Shown here piece after piece: positions 9,803 to 19,096 of a stretch of 64,000 nt of DNA. The notes beneath the pieces were generated by a model. The model saw only the letters and a list, made by a program, of their open reading frames with translations, did not search any database and was not told where the DNA came from. The position numbers and the translations under genes are program-made. How positions within the stretch are numbered: the first letter of the stretch is position 1; each line of letters starts with the position of its first letter. This stretch comes from Liquorilactobacillus aquaticus DSM 21051 (GTDB lineage Bacteria; Bacillota; Bacilli; Lactobacillales; Lactobacillaceae), in assembly GCF_001436755.1 (NCBI RefSeq), contig NZ_AYZD01000018.1:175061-239060 (forward strand), given 5' to 3'.

Positions 9803-10762
9803 TTAAGACCTTGGCGCAGCATCAATGTTTTCTTCTTTAACTTTATTACCGATAAAGGTAACAACAGAGCCAATTAAAATAACAACGATTCCAATAATCG
9901 TTAATATTGATATTTTTTCCCCAATTAAAAGAGCAGCTAAAATTGGAGCAAGACCTGGTTTAATGAAAAACACAAGGGAAGCAGTTGAAACATTTGATCT
10001 TTCCATCGCCAGAAAATAAAACGCAAAACCACCGCCAGTGACACATACACCTAAATAAAAAAGCATTGGAAGAGATGAAAACGTAATATTTTGAATTATA
10101 GGCAGGTCTTTAAAACTCGATAATGAGCTGCTTTTCCCTAACCAACGTGCAATTGCAGGGATATGTGTCAGCCAAGAAATAATCAACAGTTCAGCTGTTC
10201 CTGCGATAAAAGTATAGCAAGTCATAACAATTCCATTTAAACCGCGCTTGGTAGATCCATAACGTGAAACAATTGAATAAAAGCCAAAGGTAACAGCAGA
10301 TAAAAGTGCTAAAATAATTCCAACAGGCCGTGATAAGTGGGCAGGATCAATAATAATTAGTAAACCAATAATTGAAATGACTACGGCCAGCAGATTAGCT
10401 CGTCCAAGGCGTTCATGCAAAATCAAAAAAGCAAAGATCAATGCAAAAACTGGATTGCAACTAAATAGCACTGCAACAGTTGAAGCCTTGGTTGAAACTA
10501 CAGCAAGCTGGAACAATGACATACTGACAATGACACATAAAAAGCCTGTGATTAAAAACAAAATCCAATCTTGTTTTGTTAATGCTCGTTTGCTTTGTTT
10601 AAGAGACTTATTAGCAATCGGCAGTAGAACTAGGCTTCCTATAAAAAAACGAATCAAATTCAATTGAATAGGATTAAAAGTTGCCCCCGCCACTTTTAAT
10701 GCGATCTCCATTGAACTGAACATTAATGTTGATATCAAAACATAAATTATCGTCCTTTTCAC
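9803..10762 (-). CDS. EamA/DMT-family transporter
   Basis: 319 residues, almost entirely hydrophobic, with ten predicted membrane helices in two EamA repeats (about 1-140 and 155-305). Family members export amino acids or other metabolites. The substrate cannot be read from sequence. The C-terminal tail after residue 302 is charged and cytoplasmic. The start is GTG at 10762 behind AGGGAG. It begins 12 bp after the AEC carrier stop, so the two form an operon ending at the 9685-9750 terminator. Confidence 0.85.
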   Translation of the reverse strand: MKRTIIYVLISTLMFSSMEIALKVAGATFNPIQLNLIRFFIGSLVLLPIANKSLKQSKRALTKQDWILFLITGFLCVIVSMSLFQLAVVSTKASTVAVLFSCNPVFALIFAFLILHERLGRANLLAVVISIIGLLIIIDPAHLSRPVGIILALLSAVTFGFYSIVSRYGSTKRGLNGIVMTCYTFIAGTAELLIISWLTHIPAIARWLGKSSSLSSFKDLPIIQNITFSSLPMLFYLGVCVTGGGFAFYFLAMERSNVSTASLVFFIKPGLAPILAALLIGEKISILTIIGIVVILIGSVVTFIGNKVKEENIDAAPRS

Positions 10763-10774
10763 AACTGATACTCC

Positions 10775-11722
10775 CTATCCTATATTTTGTGTTATAACCA
10801 TTAAAATTGGCACTACAATCAATGAAATTAACGTAGTTTCAGTAACCATCACAGCAGCATAATCCGAATCGGCATTATATAGATTAGCAACAACGGGTGC
10901 GTTAGTCATCACTGGCATTGCTGATTGTAAAATAAAGACCTGCTTCATTATCAACGGCATATCCGCGGGAATGACCAATAGGGACATTAATAAAGGTGCA
11001 CAGATAAAACGCCCCAACAAAATTAGTACATTATCCTTTCTCAAGGCCAATTTATTTAATCCTGCATGCGAAACTGAAATACCGATAAAAATCATTGATA
11101 ATGGAATGGTTAAGCTACCAATATAATCCAAATCAGAATTAACGAAATCGGGTAATTCAATTCCTAACAACACAAAGATAACACCTACGATAAATCCTAA
11201 TAATGGGGGGGAAAATATTTTTCCAAGTGTTTTCTTTAAATCAAACTTTATTTCCTGCCCGCCGTCACGTTGAATAAGATATGTGCCCAGCGTCCAAAAA
11301 ATTGTCGTATTCGCCATATAATAAATCAATACATATGGAATACTTTCACTCCCGAAAAGAGCCTGATTAATCGGCAGGCCTACAAAAACTGTATTTGAAT
11401 TAAAAAACATTGATGAAAATAGTCCAGCGTGACTATCCCGTATCTTACAAATACGCACAAGTGCAAAAGCAATTGCCATTAAAATCATCATGGATACGAC
11501 AGGAAAACGCAAATCTGGTATCATTTTTGCTAAATCCTCTGCAGAAAACTTACTCATTATTGTTGAAACCATATAACAAGGCAATGAAATTTGGGTAACG
11601 ATTCTTGCAATCAATTTAGTTGATTTTTCATCAAACCACTTTCGCTCTGCCAAAACATATCCAAGAATAATCATGACTAAAATAATTAAAACCCCAGATA
11701 TACTATGTTCAAAAACTTGCAT
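10775..11722 (-). CDS. AEC-family permease (auxin efflux carrier / malate permease type)
   Basis: 315 residues from the ATG at 11722 (MQVFEHSISG). A frame-extending start at 11743 is less likely because GAGAAGTGA lies between them at SD distance. About ten membrane helices in two halves with a polar centre, as in the Mem_trans/AEC family. Lactic-acid-bacterial members include malate permease (MleP) and uncharacterised carriers. No malolactic enzyme gene is adjacent, so the substrate is unknown. It is first in an operon with the EamA transporter. Confidence 0.85.
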   Translation of the reverse strand: MQVFEHSISGVLIILVMIILGYVLAERKWFDEKSTKLIARIVTQISLPCYMVSTIMSKFSAEDLAKMIPDLRFPVVSMMILMAIAFALVRICKIRDSHAGLFSSMFFNSNTVFVGLPINQALFGSESIPYVLIYYMANTTIFWTLGTYLIQRDGGQEIKFDLKKTLGKIFSPPLLGFIVGVIFVLLGIELPDFVNSDLDYIGSLTIPLSMIFIGISVSHAGLNKLALRKDNVLILLGRFICAPLLMSLLVIPADMPLIMKQVFILQSAMPVMTNAPVVANLYNADSDYAAVMVTETTLISLIVVPILMVITQNIG

Positions 11723-11898
11723 AGCTTCACTTCTCTTTCTCACTATTCATATATTAAACATTCATAAGTATATCACAATTTTGTAACACTAATTGAAAGA
11801 CTATCCAAAAACAACGGTTTTTGATTGAGGTTAAAATGTTAATTATTTAATTTACTATTAAACATCTTTTTTACTATCCAAATTTTAACATTAAGTAG

Positions 11899-11904
11899 TA
11901 TAAT
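11899..11904 (+). promoter_or_regulatory. -10 element of the LCP gene
   Basis: Perfect TATAAT 33 bp before the start codon. No good -35 at 17 bp. AAGGAG at 11925-11930 is the ribosome binding site. Confidence 0.5.
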
Positions 11905-11936
11905 TCATACATAATGTCGAATTTAAGGAGTTTTTT

Positions 11937-13133
11937 ATGAATAATAATGATAAAAGTTCTGAAGAACTGATTGACACTCCGCTACGCAGAAACAATGGTT
12001 CTTCACATCGAAAGAAAAGCCCGCGGGGAAAACGACGTCTCATATGTACTATCTTGCTAAGTTTAATTCTCATTCTCTTCTATGGGGCAGCTTTCTACAC
12101 TTATAATATGTTGGGTGTTGCAAAAGAAACAATCAATAAAACTTTTAAACAAACAAATGTGAAAAAGTCACGTAATGTCTCTCAGGTTTTAAAAGATAAA
12201 AAACCATTTTCTGTTCTTCTACTGGGAACAGATACCGGAGATCTAGGTCGAAGTGATAAGGGACGTACCGATACGATTATAATCGCAACAGTAAATCCGC
12301 AAACAAAACGTGCTACCTTGACCAGTATCCCAAGAGATACGCAGGTCAAAATCAGTGGTAGTGAAAATGCATATGACAAAATAAATTCTGCATATACTAT
12401 CGGTGGTACAGCTGCTGCTGTTAAGACTGTTCAGAACACACTACATGTCCCAATTGACTTTTATCTATTAGTCAATATGGGTGGTCTACGCAAAGTCGTT
12501 GATGCTTTAGGCGGAGTCACAGTTACACCACAACTGACCTTCAAGTACAGTTACGCTAATGTAGTCAAGGGAAAAACTGTTAAATTGAACGGACAAGAAG
12601 CACTAGCCTATTCACGCATGCGCTATAGTGATCCGGAAGGCGATTACGGAAGACAGAAGCGCCAAAAACAAATTATTACGGCCATAGCAAATAAGGCTGC
12701 TTCCACTGCTTCTCTTGCTAACTACAAAAAGATATTATCAACAATTGAAGATAATATGCAGACAGATATGACTTACGATGACATGCTTACGATCGAAACA
12801 AATTATAAATCTGCAGCAAATTCAATCAAATCTTATGTTCTACAAGGTACAGATGCAACACTTAATGGTCTTTCATACCAAGTTGTTTCAGCCAAAGAAA
12901 AGAAAAAGATTTCCAACAAAATTCGAAATGAGTTAAATTTAAAACCGTCCACCAAGACATTTTATGGACAAATAGGTGAAACCTATTCGAGTGAAAGTTC
13001 AGACTCAAACGATAGTTCGTATTCTTCTGGAAACACATATTCGACAAATGATTACAGCTCGTCTTATTCTAATAGTGGCACCTACGATTCTGATTCTACT
13101 TATTCGACCCCTACCTACTCGAACGGCTATTAG
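11937..13133 (+). CDS. LytR-CpsA-Psr (LCP) family cell-wall ligase
   Basis: 398 residues. A basic cytoplasmic N-terminus is followed by one membrane helix (about 33-53) and an extracellular LCP domain with LLGTDTGDLGRSDKGRTDT, IPRDTQV and AYSRMRY(S)DPEGDYGRQ(R) motifs; the Arg/Asp residues bind the polyprenyl pyrophosphate lipid. Family members transfer wall teichoic acid or polysaccharide from the lipid carrier to peptidoglycan. The last about 50 residues are a Ser/Tyr/Thr/Asn-rich tail of low complexity. The gene is monocistronic with its own -10 and a strong terminator. Confidence 0.92.
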   Translation: MNNNDKSSEELIDTPLRRNNGSSHRKKSPRGKRRLICTILLSLILILFYGAAFYTYNMLGVAKETINKTFKQTNVKKSRNVSQVLKDKKPFSVLLLGTDTGDLGRSDKGRTDTIIIATVNPQTKRATLTSIPRDTQVKISGSENAYDKINSAYTIGGTAAAVKTVQNTLHVPIDFYLLVNMGGLRKVVDALGGVTVTPQLTFKYSYANVVKGKTVKLNGQEALAYSRMRYSDPEGDYGRQKRQKQIITAIANKAASTASLANYKKILSTIEDNMQTDMTYDDMLTIETNYKSAANSIKSYVLQGTDATLNGLSYQVVSAKEKKKISNKIRNELNLKPSTKTFYGQIGETYSSESSDSNDSSYSSGNTYSTNDYSSSYSNSGTYDSDSTYSTPTYSNGY

Positions 13134-13176
13134 ATCGGCAAAACTTTTTAAACTCTATCCATAGAAACTTAATTGA

Positions 13177-13223
13177 TCTAACTTGAGAGACTATTTTAAA
13201 TGCTGTCTCAAGTTAGATTTTTT
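13177..13223 (+). terminator. Terminator of the LCP gene
   Basis: A 12-bp perfect stem TCTAACTTGAGA/TCTCAAGTTAGA (13177-13188/13206-13217) followed by TTTTTT. Confidence 0.92.
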
Positions 13224-13388
13224 ATTTCAACAGAAAATAAATTCAAATTATCCCTAATTTATCAAGTCCAGCTTCAAAAGCACATGTTTAGAAAAATTTT
13301 CCTATGATTCGTGGTCTCATTCAATTATGCAAAGCAACTTTAAAACTACATTGATATATTAAAAAGCTCACAGCTGCATGATTTAATG

Positions 13389-13394
13389 TATAAT
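13389..13394 (+). promoter_or_regulatory. -10 element upstream of the LacA/RpiB-type isomerase
   Basis: Perfect TATAAT 78 bp before the TTG start. A recognisable -35 is missing at standard spacing. Confidence 0.4.
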
Positions 13395-13472
13395 ATGCTT
13401 TGTGAATAATCGTTGTTTTTCCTAAAAACCACGATTAGATGCTTAATATCAAATTAAAAAGGGGCGTTCTTC

Positions 13473-13943
13473 TTGAAAATAGTTTTAGCAAGTGATCACG
13501 CAGGTGTTGAATTAAAAAAGGAAATCATTGATTCTTTAAAAGCGATGGGGCATGAAGTTAAAGATCTCGGGCCTTACTCTGCCGATCCAGTTGATTTATC
13601 CGATTATGTATATCCAGCAGCTTTGTCCGTAGCCAAAAAGGAAGCTGACAGAGGAATTTTTATCGATGGTGTTGGTTATGGCAGCGCAATGATTGCAAAC
13701 CGAGTCTACGGAATTGATGCCGTTGTATGTCAAGATCCATTTTGTGCAAAACTTGCTCGTCAACATAATGACAGCAATGTTCTATGTTTAGGCGGCAAAA
13801 TAATCGGCCCTGCAATCGCGTTAGAAATTGTTAAAGTCTGGATGACGACTGACTTTTTGGCTCAAGAAAAATATATTCGCCGCGTCAAAAAAGTTAAAGC
13901 AATCACCGACAAGCATCTTAAAAAATTAGATGAACTTAACTAG
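13473..13943 (+). CDS. RpiB/LacA/LacB family sugar-phosphate isomerase
   Basis: 156 residues. The N-terminal SDHAGVELKKEI matches RpiB/LacAB enzymes, which interconvert ribose-5-P/ribulose-5-P, or galactose-6-P/tagatose-6-P as a LacA-LacB heteromer. The motif after the second strand reads GIFIDGVGYGSAMIANR where RpiB and LacB have a catalytic Cys (CGTG-type). The Asp-containing version resembles the LacA subunit, which also lacks the Cys. No lacB, lacC or lacD is adjacent. QHNDSNVLCLGGKIIG is conserved. The start is TTG at 13473 behind AAAGGGGC. Confidence 0.8.
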   Translation: MKIVLASDHAGVELKKEIIDSLKAMGHEVKDLGPYSADPVDLSDYVYPAALSVAKKEADRGIFIDGVGYGSAMIANRVYGIDAVVCQDPFCAKLARQHNDSNVLCLGGKIIGPAIALEIVKVWMTTDFLAQEKYIRRVKKVKAITDKHLKKLDELN

Positions 13944-14006
13944 CAGACTGTTTGAAAAAATTTGATGGCATGAATTAGCTGTTTTTTTACATGAAAATAT
14001 CGCATA

Positions 14007-14056
14007 AAAATAAGTGGGTGGATCAAAAGTTATATTTTGCTCCATCCGCTTATTTT
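14007..14056. terminator. Bidirectional-looking hairpin between the isomerase and fabH genes
   Basis: Arms 14007-14022 and 14041-14056 pair over 16 positions (two G-U). It lies between convergent genes and is followed by TTATTTTTAT on the minus strand. The internal GGGTGGATCAAAA resembles the hairpin at 15251. Confidence 0.6.
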
Positions 14057-14162
14057 AGCGTTGTATTAATATTTTAATAATCAAATTTGAGTAGGAACCG
14101 TGTAAAAAGCAATTTTTAATCTACCCTCAAATAACTAACGATTTTATTGTCCTGAGTTACTC

Positions 14163-15161
14163 TTACTTACAAGTATATTTAAACCTGGATATATCCAGCA
14201 AAATACTCCCATAAGCCAACCCCGCCCCAAATCCAGTAAGCAAAATAAGGCCTTGTTGTCTTTTTTGCCTGAGTACCTCATCCAAACTTATTGGAATTCC
14301 AGCTGACGATGTATTCCCATTCGTTTCAATATTGGTTGCAAACTTTTCCAACGGAAGTTCCAATTGCGCAGCAATTTTTTCAATCAAACGTAAATTTGCC
14401 TGATGTGGAATAATTAGATCCAAATCTTGGGGAATTAAGGAATTCTCTTCCAAGAGAGTTTCGATATGCTCGGGGATAACTGCATTAACAAAATCAAAAA
14501 CAGCATGTCCATCCTGATAAAAGGCATCAATACTTGGATAATTTTCAGCCGCAATTTCTCTTAGTGGGGATATCCTGCCACTGTGAATCACTTCAGCATC
14601 GGCCTGTGTCTTCAATTTTTCAGCTACAAACATATCATCTTCAGGATTGTCAGCCCCTTCAATAATCACACCGCCTGCACCATCCCCAAAAAAAACAGCT
14701 GAAGTTCGATCTTTGAAATCCATCATTTTTGAATTAGTTTCAGCTGCAATCACCAAAGCTCTTTTGTAGCTGCCATTACGTATAAATTTTTCAGCTGTAC
14801 TCAAGGCAAAAACAAAACCCGCGCATGCTGCGCTAATGTCAAATGAGAAGGCTTTGTCAGCACCAATTTTTTGTTGTACTCTAGCAGCAGTTGAAGGAGT
14901 TAATGAATCAGGTGTGATTGTCGCTACAATAATCAAATCAAGTTCTGATGAACTTAATCCAGCCTCTTTTAATGCTCGTTTAGCAACTTTAACACACATG
15001 TCAGATGTGTTTTCACCAAGTGCAAAATGCCGGGTTTTAATTCCTGTATGCGCCTGAATCCACTTGTCTGATGTTTCCATGACTTGACTCAAATCCTCGT
15101 TAGTAACAACGTGTTTTGGAACATAATGCGCACTTGCCATTATTTTTACTGCTTTACTCAC
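14163..15161 (-). CDS. fabH: FabH-like 3-oxoacyl-ACP synthase III
   Basis: 332 residues from the GTG at 15161 (MSKAVKIMAS), with AAGAGGTGAG 8 bases upstream; the open frame extends to 15251 through the tRNA-Leu terminator hairpin, which makes a longer protein unlikely. It is a thiolase-fold ketosynthase that condenses acyl-CoA with malonyl-ACP to start fatty acid synthesis. The Cys-His-Asn triad is complete: ISAACAGF (C113), PHQANLR and NGNTSSAG. The gene is alone; no other fab gene is in the window, so it may be a second, specialised FabH rather than the fab-operon copy. Confidence 0.85.
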   Translation of the reverse strand: MSKAVKIMASAHYVPKHVVTNEDLSQVMETSDKWIQAHTGIKTRHFALGENTSDMCVKVAKRALKEAGLSSSELDLIIVATITPDSLTPSTAARVQQKIGADKAFSFDISAACAGFVFALSTAEKFIRNGSYKRALVIAAETNSKMMDFKDRTSAVFFGDGAGGVIIEGADNPEDDMFVAEKLKTQADAEVIHSGRISPLREIAAENYPSIDAFYQDGHAVFDFVNAVIPEHIETLLEENSLIPQDLDLIIPHQANLRLIEKIAAQLELPLEKFATNIETNGNTSSAGIPISLDEVLRQKRQQGLILLTGFGAGLAYGSILLDISRFKYTCK

Positions 15162-15250
15162 TAGCTGACTCACCTCTTGCCCTTCATGAAAAATGAACTT
15201 CCTGTTAGTAATATTTTTAATTTTCAAGCAACTTTTTTTGTAAATATACA

Positions 15251-15294
15251 ATAAAGGGATGGAACAAAACCAAAGTTTTGTCCCACCCCCTTAT
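15251..15294 (-). terminator. Terminator of tRNA-Leu
   Basis: A long stem (GGGGGTGGGACAAAAC with GTTTTGTTCCATCCC on the minus strand, four-base loop), followed by TTTATTG. It is close to the 3' end of tRNA-Leu. Confidence 0.7.
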
Positions 15295-15305
15295 CATTTG
15301 CTCAA

Positions 15306-15391
15306 TGCGGGTAAATGGATTCGAACCATCACGGGCTATAACGCCCACCAGATCCTTAGTCTGACGCGTCTGCCAATTCCGCCATACCCGC
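15306..15391 (-). tRNA. tRNA-Leu (anticodon AAG)
   Basis: 86 nt with the long variable arm of type II tRNAs. Acceptor GCGGGTA pairs with TACCCGC, discriminator A, anticodon loop CTAAGGA gives AAG (reads CUU), T-loop GGTTCGAATCC. CCA is not encoded. Confidence 0.93.
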
Positions 15392-15437
15392 AACAACAGA
15401 ATTTATTATAACAAAACATAATATAGCAAGCAAGACT

Positions 15438-15887
15438 TTATTTACTTTTTCTAATCAAAATCAAATTTCCTAAGCACTTAGAACATACATAACGCTTTGT
15501 ATTGACTCTTCGACGGCGAAAGTACTGCTGGCCGCATTTTGAACAACAATAACACAAATTTCTCTCTTCTTCAGCTGAACGTGGAGCATACCGTGAACCA
15601 CCAACTTGCCGCAATAATTTTTTGAATTCGCTGTCTCTGTGCAGATATCCTTTCCCAGTTAAATGCAAATGATAATGGCATAGCTCGTGCTTTATAACTC
15701 CAATAAGCGTATCAAGATCATGTTCCGACAACATCCTAGGATTAATTTCAATATTATGATCGGTCAACAAGTATCGTCCACCAGTTGTCCTTAGGCGCTG
15801 GTTAAAAAAAGCGTGATGTTTGAAATCTCGCTTGAATGCACTTCGCGAAACTTTTCTGACCAATTCTTGCAGCTGATCATCGGTCAT
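15438..15887 (-). CDS. SprT-like zinc metalloprotein
   Basis: 149 residues. SprT/Spartan-type fold with HELCHYHLH (HExxH zinc site) near residue 68, followed by a C-terminal zinc ribbon with two CSKC pairs. Eukaryotic SPRTN cleaves DNA-protein crosslinks; the bacterial role is unproven. The ATG start overlaps the tex stop (ATGA), so it is translated from the tex transcript. This tex-sprT pairing recurs in Firmicutes. Confidence 0.88.
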   Translation of the reverse strand: MTDDQLQELVRKVSRSAFKRDFKHHAFFNQRLRTTGGRYLLTDHNIEINPRMLSEHDLDTLIGVIKHELCHYHLHLTGKGYLHRDSEFKKLLRQVGGSRYAPRSAEEERNLCYCCSKCGQQYFRRRRVNTKRYVCSKCLGNLILIRKSK

Positions 15888-18073
15888 TTTTCAAACCCTT
15901 CTTCAGGAGCAATCATTGTCAATTGAATACGATGGCGATCAAGTTCGACCTTCTCAATCCAAACCGTAACGATATCCCCGATAGAGACAACTTCATGCGG
16001 ATTGCTTATAAACTTGTTTGTTAGTTTGGAAATATGAACTAAACCGTCTTGTTTAACACCGATATCTACAAATGCTCCAAAGTCGACCACATTACGGACA
16101 GTTCCTTGCAACTTCATGCCCTTATTTAAGTCTTCCATTTTCAAAACATCTTGTCGCAAAAGCGGTGCAGGAAGTTCTTCGCGTACGTCCCTGCCTGGTT
16201 TTTGCAGGCTCTTTAAAATGTCAGCGACAGTTTCTCGACCAGCCTGTAACTTTTCAGCCAAAACAACATTATCCTGCTCAGAAAATTTTTTGATACTCTC
16301 TTTTTTACCAATGTCCGTTATTTTTATTGCCAAGTAATCTAATATTTTATGCGTCAAAGTATAACTTTCGGGATGAATATCCGTATTATCCAAAATATTG
16401 CTGCCATTAACAATACGAAGAAAACCAGCAGCTTGTTTATAAGCTTTGGGACCTAAACGCTCAATTTTTTTCAATTCAGCTCTTTTTCTAAACATTCCAT
16501 TTTCATTCCGATACTTTACAATGTTAGCAGCAGTCACAGCGTTCAAACCTGCAATATGCTGCAACAATTGGACACTTGCAGTATTTAAATCCACTCCTAC
16601 CTGATTAACAGCCGTTTCAATAACATCAACTAGACGTTTTTTTAATTTATTTTGTGGCAAATCGTGTTGGTACTGGCCCACTCCAATTGCTTGCGGATCA
16701 ATTTTTATTAACTCTGCTAGAGGGTCTTGCAACCGACGAGCTATACTGACAGCTGATCGCTCTTCAACATTAAAATCTGGAAATTCAGTGCGTGCTATTT
16801 TGCTTGCCGAATAGACAGAAGCACCCGCCTCACTTACAATTACATAATAGATTTGCCGCGAAAAGCACTTAATTATTTCTGAAACAAATTGTTCCGATTC
16901 GCGGCTGGCAGTTCCATTCCCGATTGCAATAACTTCAACTTGGTACTTTTCAAGCAGCTTTTTAAATTCAGAACCAGCTTTATTTTTCTGGACATTCGAA
17001 ACATCTTCACCCTTTTTACGTGAATGGGGGTAGATCACCTGTTTTGCAATAAATTTACCAGTTTGATCAACGATCGCTAATTTGCATCCCGTACGGTATG
17101 CGGGATCGAAGCCTAGTGTAACTTTCCCTTTAAGTGGTGCTTGCATCAAAAGATGATATAAATTGTCTCCAAAAACTTCAATAGCATGCTCGTGCGCTTT
17201 TTCGGTTAAAGAATTACGCACTTCACGCTCAATAGCAGGTTTTAACAATCGCTTAAAGCCATCAGTATATGCTTCCACTATTAAATCAACTGCCGGTCCT
17301 TTGTGCTGCATGATCAACTGTGAATGCAGATATTGTAAAATGTATTCTTCGTTAACTTCAAGTTTATTCGATAAAACACCTATTTTTTCACCACGGTCAA
17401 GTGCCAAGACGCGATAGGTTGGTATTTTGCTTAACGGTTCCTTAAAATTATAATAATCTCGGAAAACCTTATCAGGATCCTTTTCGGCACTTTTGACTTT
17501 AGTCGACAAAGTACCGCTTCTTTTGAACACTCTTCGAATATATGCCCTGAAAATAGCATTCTCACTAATTGCCTCTGCGATGATATCTTGGGCTCCTGAA
17601 ATGACATCCTTAACGTTTAAAACATTGTGTTCTGGGGCTACGAAAGTAAGTGCCTTTTTAGTTATTCCAGCCTGTGGAAAAGTTAAGATCCAGTCCGCAA
17701 AAGCTGTTAACCCAGCCTCCTTCGCGGCTGTTGCTCTTGTTTTGCGTTTCTTTTTAAAGGGAAGATATAAATCCTCGATAGTTTGCAAAATCGTCGCTCT
17801 TTTTATTTGTTGCTGCAATTCATCTGTCATCTTGCCTTGTTCAGAAATAGCAGCCATGACTTTCTTTTTGTAACTATCCAGTTTCTCATTAGCTTGATAA
17901 GCACTTTGTATATCACGAAGCACAACTTCATCCATACTTCCAGTTCGTTCTTTACGGTAACGTGCAATAAACGGAACTGTGTCACCTGCTTGTAAAAGTT
18001 CCAAAGCTGCATGAACGTATTTATAAGCCAAGTTTACCTTCTGAGCAACTCTTTTTTCAATCTCAATATTCAT
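15884..18073 (-). CDS. tex: Tex family RNA-binding transcription accessory protein
   Basis: 729 residues, full length. Order of domains: N-terminal Tex helices (about 1-190), YqgF/RNase H-like domain (about 325-450, LGFDPAYRTGCKLAIVD), two helix-hairpin-helix units (about 490-610, including LNTASVQLLQHIAGLN), and a C-terminal S1 domain (about 645-720, VRNVVDFGAFVDIGVKQDG). Tex binds nucleic acid and associates with transcription; it is related to eukaryotic Spt6. ATG start behind AGGAGATAAGG. A TATAAT lies at 18131-18136, 57 bp upstream. Confidence 0.95.
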   Translation of the reverse strand: MNIEIEKRVAQKVNLAYKYVHAALELLQAGDTVPFIARYRKERTGSMDEVVLRDIQSAYQANEKLDSYKKKVMAAISEQGKMTDELQQQIKRATILQTIEDLYLPFKKKRKTRATAAKEAGLTAFADWILTFPQAGITKKALTFVAPEHNVLNVKDVISGAQDIIAEAISENAIFRAYIRRVFKRSGTLSTKVKSAEKDPDKVFRDYYNFKEPLSKIPTYRVLALDRGEKIGVLSNKLEVNEEYILQYLHSQLIMQHKGPAVDLIVEAYTDGFKRLLKPAIEREVRNSLTEKAHEHAIEVFGDNLYHLLMQAPLKGKVTLGFDPAYRTGCKLAIVDQTGKFIAKQVIYPHSRKKGEDVSNVQKNKAGSEFKKLLEKYQVEVIAIGNGTASRESEQFVSEIIKCFSRQIYYVIVSEAGASVYSASKIARTEFPDFNVEERSAVSIARRLQDPLAELIKIDPQAIGVGQYQHDLPQNKLKKRLVDVIETAVNQVGVDLNTASVQLLQHIAGLNAVTAANIVKYRNENGMFRKRAELKKIERLGPKAYKQAAGFLRIVNGSNILDNTDIHPESYTLTHKILDYLAIKITDIGKKESIKKFSEQDNVVLAEKLQAGRETVADILKSLQKPGRDVREELPAPLLRQDVLKMEDLNKGMKLQGTVRNVVDFGAFVDIGVKQDGLVHISKLTNKFISNPHEVVSIGDIVTVWIEKVELDRHRIQLTMIAPEEGFEK

Positions 18074-18137
18074 TGTGCCTTATCTCCTATTTGGGCTCAG
18101 CAAAACAATAGCGCTGATTAGTTAATGCTCATTATAC

Positions 18138-18177
18138 TAAAAAATACCCGCCCATTATAACATATCACAGGCGAGTA
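18138..18177 (-). terminator. Terminator of nadE
   Basis: Minus-strand TACTCGCC pairs with GGCGGGTA (one G-U), followed by TTTTTT. It separates the pncB-nadE unit from tex. Confidence 0.75.
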
Positions 18178-18215
18178 CAATCAAAAATGCATTGCTAGAA
18201 AACGAACTTATCATT

Positions 18216-19043
18216 TTATTTCCAAAAACTATCAAAAACAGTGATCGGCAAATGGCGCTTGTGCTGTGTACACAAATACCAAGATTCAATCTTGGCTGCT
18301 GCTTTATCCTCAATTTTCTGACCTTCAAGATAATTGTCGATATCATCGTAAGTTACACCCAAGGCAACTTCATCTGGCAGAGCGGGGCGATTATCTTCCA
18401 AGTCAGCAGTGGGTGTTTTCTCATACAAATGTTCTGGAGCATTGAGAACTTCCAGCATTGAACGCCCCTGCCGTTTATCTAAACGCCAAATAGGTGTGAT
18501 ATCAGCTCCACCATCGCCAAATTTTGTATAAAATCCCGTTAAGGCTTCAGCCGCATGATCAGTTCCAACAACTGCTCCCTTCACAGCGCTGGCAATCCCA
18601 TACTGAGCAATCATTCTTTGGCGCGCTTTGATATTACCCTTATTGAAATCACTAACCTTAACGCCGTTCTCTTCAACACTGGCAACTGTTGCATCAGTTG
18701 CGGATTTGATGTTGACTCTTGCAGTCTCATCAGCCTGCATAAATTCAATCGCATCCATTGCATCTTGTTCATCTTCCTGATTACCATAAGGTAAGCGAAC
18801 AGCAACAAACTTATATGCATCATCTTTTGTTTCATCCCGCAACTCACTAATAGCCATTTGACACAATTTCCCTGTAAGTGTTGAATCTTGTCCACCTGAA
18901 ATTCCTAAAACAAGAGCTTTAAGAAAAGTATTCTTTTTTAAGTAGTTCTTCAAAAAATCAACACTACGCCTAATCTCTTGCTGTGGATCAATCGTTGGGC
19001 TTACTCTTAAATCTGCAATAATTCTCTGTTGTAACTGTCGCAT
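18216..19043 (-). CDS. nadE: NH3-dependent NAD+ synthetase
   Basis: 275 residues. Adenylates nicotinic acid adenine dinucleotide and amidates it with ammonia, the last step of NAD synthesis. The PP-loop SGGQDST is near residues 47-53; the later [20 protein letters not shown] and KRQGRSMLE segments are typical of NadE. No glutaminase domain, so it uses free ammonia. Start ATG at 19043 with GAGGAGTG. It follows pncB by 53 bp and shares its terminator at 18138. Confidence 0.96.
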   Translation of the reverse strand: MRQLQQRIIADLRVSPTIDPQQEIRRSVDFLKNYLKKNTFLKALVLGISGGQDSTLTGKLCQMAISELRDETKDDAYKFVAVRLPYGNQEDEQDAMDAIEFMQADETARVNIKSATDATVASVEENGVKVSDFNKGNIKARQRMIAQYGIASAVKGAVVGTDHAAEALTGFYTKFGDGGADITPIWRLDKRQGRSMLEVLNAPEHLYEKTPTADLEDNRPALPDEVALGVTYDDIDNYLEGQKIEDKAAAKIESWYLCTQHKRHLPITVFDSFWK

Positions 19044-19096
19044 CTTAATTCACTCCTCATTAAAAATGATGTAATATCATCTGTCATCAATATATT

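Noticed and set aside
15162..15251. N-terminal extension of FabH
   Set aside because: It would be translated from the arm of the tRNA-Leu terminator; a GTG with a strong SD lies at 15161.
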